The notes under the pieces: model-generated
The model's database searches: none
Seen by the model: only the letters and a program-made list of their open reading frames with translations
Told to the model about the DNA's origin: nothing
Position numbers and translations under genes: made by a program
Assembly: GCF_032854445.1 (NCBI RefSeq)
Contig: NC_088306.1
Location: 17,271,764-17,335,763, forward strand
DNA: 64,000 nucleotides
Direction: 5' to 3'
Source: Liolophura sinensis
Taxonomy: Eukaryota; Mollusca; Polyplacophora; Chitonida; Chitonidae
Shown here: positions 59,700 through 64,000 of the stretch, one piece after another
Layout of the letters: the number at the start of each line of letters is the position of its first letter
How positions within the stretch are numbered: position 1 is the first letter of the stretch

Positions 59700-60760
59700 A
59701 CAGTCAAAGCCCCTGACCAGTGAGGTTGAAGATTCCAGTTCAGCTCTAGCTGGTTCGAATGTGACCTTTCAGTCAGGCAGGTTGTTAACCCTGTATGACA
59801 ACCCTCGAAGGGCCTCGCAGGTCCTCGCGTAGTCATTGCTGGGTCCCCTTTTGCCCGGTAGGATGAATTGTAGAATTTCGGAAAACAGTCTATTACTAAC
59901 ATACCTCGTCCATCCTGCCACTCCTTTGCACAGGCATGAGATTTGTCCTCTTTTTGGAGGAATTCCTCTTTATTTATACAAAAAAATGCGTCACAGTGTT
60001 AAGAATGTAATTCAGGAATGCTAAAAATGACAAAATTATGGTTGTGCTGTATAATTTGCTCTTTTTCATCGTAGTGTCTGTCTCATCCCTGTTTACAATG
60101 CGTGTGCTCATAGGGCACACGACTGTTAAAATCCCGAGATGTCGATCATCGCAAAGGTAAAGATTCATCCATCCGGAGAGTCCCCCTCCGTTGGCTTTTC
60201 ATGTACGAAATGGCCGCCATCTACACGGCGCGCATGCGCAGCCAGGCAGCTGAGTACGAAACGTCTGACTCTTACTGGCTTCATTTGTGGAGGTCAGGCA
60301 TGTCAAAACAACGGTGCGTGCTCTAGTTTGGTTCCCTGACGCACTGGTTGTACCATGTTCGCGTAACAACAAAATGACATAACCAGCATAATTGAAGAGA
60401 GGGATAGTTTCGTATCCAGCTGCCTGGCGGTGCATGCGCGCCGCGTAGATGGCGGCCATTTCATAAATGAAAAGTCAGCGGAGAGGGGGACTTTAATAAT
60501 TATGGATGGATATTTACCTTTGGGGTGATCGACATCTCCGGATTTTAACTGTCAGGTGTCCTGGGACCCTAAGCATTGTAAAGGAGTGGCTGGATGGGCG
60601 AAGTACGTTAGTAATCGACTGTTTTCCGAAATTACACAATTCATCCTGCCGGGCTAAAGGGAACCCAGCCATGACAACGCGAGGCCCTACGAGTGTTGTC
60701 ATCCAGGTCTAGCAGTTTGTCAGGCATAAATCTGACCTTTGTCGTATAAATAAAAATTTT
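59700..60760. mobile_element. ~1-kb imperfect palindromic (foldback) element
   Basis: Inner arms 60121-60261 and 60407-60553 are inverted copies: GACTGTTAAAATCCCGAGAT against ATCTCCGGATTTTAACTGTC, AAATGGCCGCCATCTAC against GTAGATGGCGGCCATTT, and GTACGAAAC against GTTTCGTAT. Outer arms pair too: GGATGAATTGTAGAATTTCG (about 59862) with AAATTACACAATTCATCC (about 60631), and CGAAAACAGTCTATTAC with GTAATCGACTGTTTTCCG. About 150 bp of extra sequence (59945-60080) interrupts the left arm. The centre (60262-60406) is non-coding. No transposase frame is visible, so it would be a non-autonomous foldback/MITE-type element. Confidence 0.7.
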
Positions 60761-61417
60761 TTTATCACCAACCAAATAAGTGAATGAATAAAAATTAAAT
60801 GGTACTCATGAAAACAGCAGTGCAACGATATTCACGTTCAATAAGTCCGTTTTTGTGTCTGTCTTGCGTGTGTATTTAAGGCCTGTGTGTGTGATAAGAT
60901 ACCATCGCTGAGACCAAAGAGGCTATAAAATCTTCTTGCTATGTAGGTGGATAAGCGGTTACCACGAGCTTTATTGCTCAGCTGCTCTATTTTTCGGATA
61001 CAAATGTAAATACAAGTGCGTAAAATTTATTGCGGCTGTCAACACGCGAACGGTGCGTTATCGTAGCGCTTCGCTGGATAATACAGCCAGTTTGCCTCAG
61101 TTTTCGAATGCTTGCGAATGGCTAAAATAACTAAATGTAGACACAGGAAGTAGTTCAAACTCGCTGCGTACAGGAGGATCGAGTTAATGGTCTGTTGAAT
61201 TGGATAAGCTCTGCAGTCTACCCACAAACTAGATCAATCAACCTGGTTTTGGACTGACTTCCAACATTAGCGATCTTACCAGTGCTTGTTCTCCTTGCTT
61301 GTTAATCAGTATACTTATCTGTACCGGAAAAAATTGGAGCATTCATGGGCCTTTATTTATGATCGCCCTACTTTAGTTCGACAAATTACTACTTGACCTC
61401 TTTGCCCTTGCTCTGTT
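60761..61417. other. Non-coding stretch, nothing recognised
   Basis: No exon or repeat recognised. A T-run of about 21 bases follows at 61418-61438. Confidence 0.45.
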
Positions 61418-61529
61418 TTTTTTTTTTTTTTTTTTTTGCTTCAAGGCAGTTTGTGGCCTTGTTTTTCTAACTCGTGCCGTACTTTGCTAATTGACTGGAG
61501 GAAGAATGAGGTCTTCTCTAGGGGAGACC

Positions 61530-62215
61530 AATTACACCCTGGGACAAATGGCTTCTGGATGATTGTCTGCGACAGATACAATGGGTTGTGGCAAGATTTT
61601 CTGAAACTAATTTGTTCTCGCAGGATTATTTGAGACAGACCTTTTCTGCCAGGATTATTTGGGACAAAACGGTTCTGGATGCTTGTCTGTGACAAACGGG
61701 TTCTGACAGGTTATCAGGGACAAGTGGGTTGTGGTAGGATCATCTTTGACAAATGGGTTCTGGCAGGAGTACCTGGGACAAACGGGTTTTGACAGGTTAT
61801 CTGGGACAAACGGGTTCTGACAGGTTATCTGGGACAAACGGGTTCTGACAGGTTATCTGCGAGACATAGGTTGTGGCAGGATTATCTTTGACAAATGGGT
61901 ATGGCGGGATTTTCTGGGACAAATTTGTTCTGGCAGGATAATCTGGGACAGACGTTTTCTGTCAGGATTATCTGGGACAAACGTTTTCTGACAGTATTAT
62001 TTGGGACAAACGTTTCCTGGCAGGATTATCTGGGACAAATGGGTTCTGGCAGGATTATTTGGGACAAACGTTTTCTGACAGGTTATCTGGGATAAGTGGG
62101 TTCTGACAGGTTTTCTGGGACACATGGTTGTGGTAGGATTATCTTTGACAAATGGATTCTGACAAGATCATCTGAGATCAATGGGTTCTAGTAGGATTAT
62201 GTGGAACAAAGGGGA
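61530..62215. repeat. 28-bp minisatellite, about 22 copies
   Basis: Unit TCTGGGACAAACGGGTTCTG plus ACAGGTTA, with variants carrying GGCAGGATTATC. Most similar in the middle (about 61790-61860), more diverged at both ends. Confidence 0.92.
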
Positions 62216-62720
62216 TGTAGGGGATAGTCTACAGGATTGTCTCAGTGACTGAAAAGACAAGCAGCTTGTTGTTGTTTGCATGTCCTATTCATCCTTGCCC
62301 TGGCGACAACTCCAGCTGTTCCACGCGTGTTGTTTTGGTTTATGGTGGATACCTAGATACAGATGTGTCAAGATGTCGCGCCTAACATTTGAACATTTTC
62401 GCGGTTTGCCTTGTTGACCTGATTGCTATTTTCCCTATATTTATATACTATATGGAATAAGGATGGCGGGTTTTCGTGTGTGCATGTGGATTTTTGAAAA
62501 TTTTTTGTTATATACATACATGCTGAGACGATCTGTTACGTATTTGTTACGACGAGGAAGACAAATAGGTTTGCAGACAAATGTTGTACTGACAGATTAT
62601 GATAGATGTTTGTCTCAATATTTCTGTTACTAAACTATAAAACTGTAAAAAACTATATTATTTTGCGTTTTCAAAGTGTTTCAGTATATAATTATTTCAC
62701 ATTTTTTTCTTGTATATAAA
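62216..62720. other. Non-coding stretch, nothing recognised
   Basis: AT-rich; no exon or repeat recognised. Confidence 0.45.
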
Positions 62721-62721
62721 A

Positions 62722-62815
62722 ATGTGCCCTCCCACCCCTCCCTCCCCATTCCCACCCTCTCCCTCCCCATTTCCACCCTCATCTTCCTTTGCTCTTCCCT
62801 TCCTCTTCCCAGTCG
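62722..62815. repeat. Polypyrimidine tract
   Basis: A nearly pure C/T tract (CCCTCCCACCCCTCCCTCC and similar) on the + strand, with mirror-like stretches. Such sequence can adopt triplex DNA; no gene is implied. Confidence 0.8.
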
Positions 62816-64000
62816 GGCCCTTCCAGAGATCAAGAGTTCCAGAGCTTGAGAGATCAAGCTGGGTGATAACCCGAGAACATCATAACCGTCTCACAAAACT
62901 TGACTCTTTGCATGGTGAAACGTTACGAGTTGCCCTAACTCGAGCTGTGTGATTAGCACATCTACGCAAGAGTAGGGTTGCACTGCAGTGGCATTTCTCC
63001 AAACATTCACTCATGTTATTCAAGACTGAGACGATGCCAGATGCCATATACATTCTGTTATACACTGTAATGTCTTAAGTTCCGTTGCAGCCACACCCCT
63101 ATACCCCCCCCCCCAACCACCACCATCTTTGACCACAATGTCGAGGCATGTTCACATTCCTTTGTTAGTCAACAAATACACGCACTGATCTGAGTCATAG
63201 TTTGCTTTCAACTGGATGGAAATTCGTTCCATTTATGACGTCGTCAAAGGTCATAGCCCAATGAAACAGACGTCAAATTTATGCCAGACATGCGCATTGA
63301 ACCTTGTTTTGTGGAATGCACTCTTAACATAAGCGATACTCAGAACCATATGAGCGAGTTATGCGCGCTAAAGTAAACCTGAAAATGAAAACACCTGAGT
63401 GTAAGAAATCGATAGTCATCGGGAATTCAGTACACGATCTAATTCAGTGGCGCAATTCCATTATTTTTTTGCCTAATTTAGTTAACGTAAGAGAAAGTAT
63501 GTCGGACACAAAATTGCCGCGTGCGCCGGTTGTTTGAGCAGATATGCGTTCCATTTAATAGCCAGAAATGGCCGGGTCATATAATTATGGGTTATGCAGG
63601 GAACAATAATCTATCTTCCTGTACTCGGCGTGAATTCAGCGAGAGATTGGAGGGGGGTGGGTGGGGGAAGGGGGGGGGGGAGAGGGTACGTGGTATGGTG
63701 GGAAAATGGGTCTGATAGTGAGAAGAGCGTTAATTGTATGGAGGCTCTAATGTTGTTGACCTTACAAATGCTGGTGTCAATTAGAATGGAGGTCCATTTT
63801 AAGAACGCGTAGATTGCAGAGCATAAATGATACATATCTGTGAGCGATCATCCGCTAATCCTGCGTACATAGTGTGATAACCACGTCTAAAGCGTTTCAG
63901 CAATTCTCTAGCTATACTCTAGCTGTTGCCTTGGCGTGTTGAGCTGACGTGTCTTCAGGAGAAGTCATCGATCGTGAAGGGACTCCTGTGGCCGCATCTG
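62816..64000. other. Right end, no gene recognised
   Basis: Holds a C-run near 63102-63113, a G-rich run at 63648-63684 (possible G-quadruplex) and no SLC6 TM9 exon. A TGTCTTCAG acceptor-like site precedes 63959, but the sequence after it does not match the expected family pattern in any frame. Confidence 0.4.

Noticed and set aside
63959-64000. Possible SLC6 exon 9 after a TGTCTTCAG acceptor-like site.
   Set aside because: Following an exon ending DSQ, the family pattern is Phe-Val-x-x-Glu and then a VDE-like motif. None of the three frames fits.

Overview
The window is nuclear DNA of an animal, most likely a mollusc. It is AT-rich and intron-bearing. It is packed with tRNA-derived SINEs whose tails read CAATCAAATAAATAAATA or CACTCACTCACTCA, types I associate with molluscan genomes. 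The species, and whether it is a gastropod or a bivalve, cannot be settled from sequence alone. I see no rRNA gene, functional tRNA gene, CRISPR array or bacterial-style operon.

Only one gene is well supported. Eight exons on the + strand between 42472 and 54651, all with GT-AG introns and matching phases, encode about 398 residues of a sodium- and chloride-coupled SLC6 neurotransmitter/osmolyte symporter. They run from the N-terminus through TM8; the remaining exons lie beyond the window or were not recognised. Ion-site residues of TM6, TM7 and TM8 are present, and a glycine in TM1 points to an amino-acid-like substrate rather than a monoamine. A candidate TATA box lies about 220 bp upstream of the start codon. 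About 16 kb upstream, at 26693-26838, lies a second SLC6 first exon in the same orientation. It has a good start, TM1 and splice donor, but two single-base frameshifts; it is either the relic of a tandem paralogue or a gene damaged by assembly indels.

Everything else is repeats or unremarkable non-coding DNA. From left to right: a nested SINE cluster and a 17-bp minisatellite (1-2590); SINEs, including a head-to-head inverted pair, and an inverted repeat (3-8.5 kb); degenerate and 31-bp arrays (9-10.3 kb); a ~20-bp array (13.4-13.9 kb); a MITE-like element (14.3 kb); a doubly interrupted SINE (17.1-17.8 kb); a 36-bp array (19.6-20.5 kb); a 72-bp array followed by a diverged tandem duplication (22-23.7 kb); MITE-like elements (18.9, 24.3 and 28.3 kb); a ~36-bp array rich in CACGTG and ACGCGT (30.8-32.7 kb); a second head-to-head SINE pair (34.8-35.4 kb); a 25-bp array (40.3-40.8 kb); then the SLC6 gene, with minisatellites in its introns. 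Its long last visible intron or 3' flank (54.7-64 kb) holds a 36-bp array with 144-bp higher-order structure, a roughly 1-kb imperfect palindrome and a 28-bp array.

Most long open frames in the window are by-products of these tandem arrays, where absence of stops in one unit propagates on both strands. I do not consider them genes. No previously undescribed protein system is supported. The most notable items are the frameshifted SLC6 exon pair, the 1-kb palindrome at 59.7-60.76 kb, the nested SINEs and the unusually high density of unrelated minisatellites.
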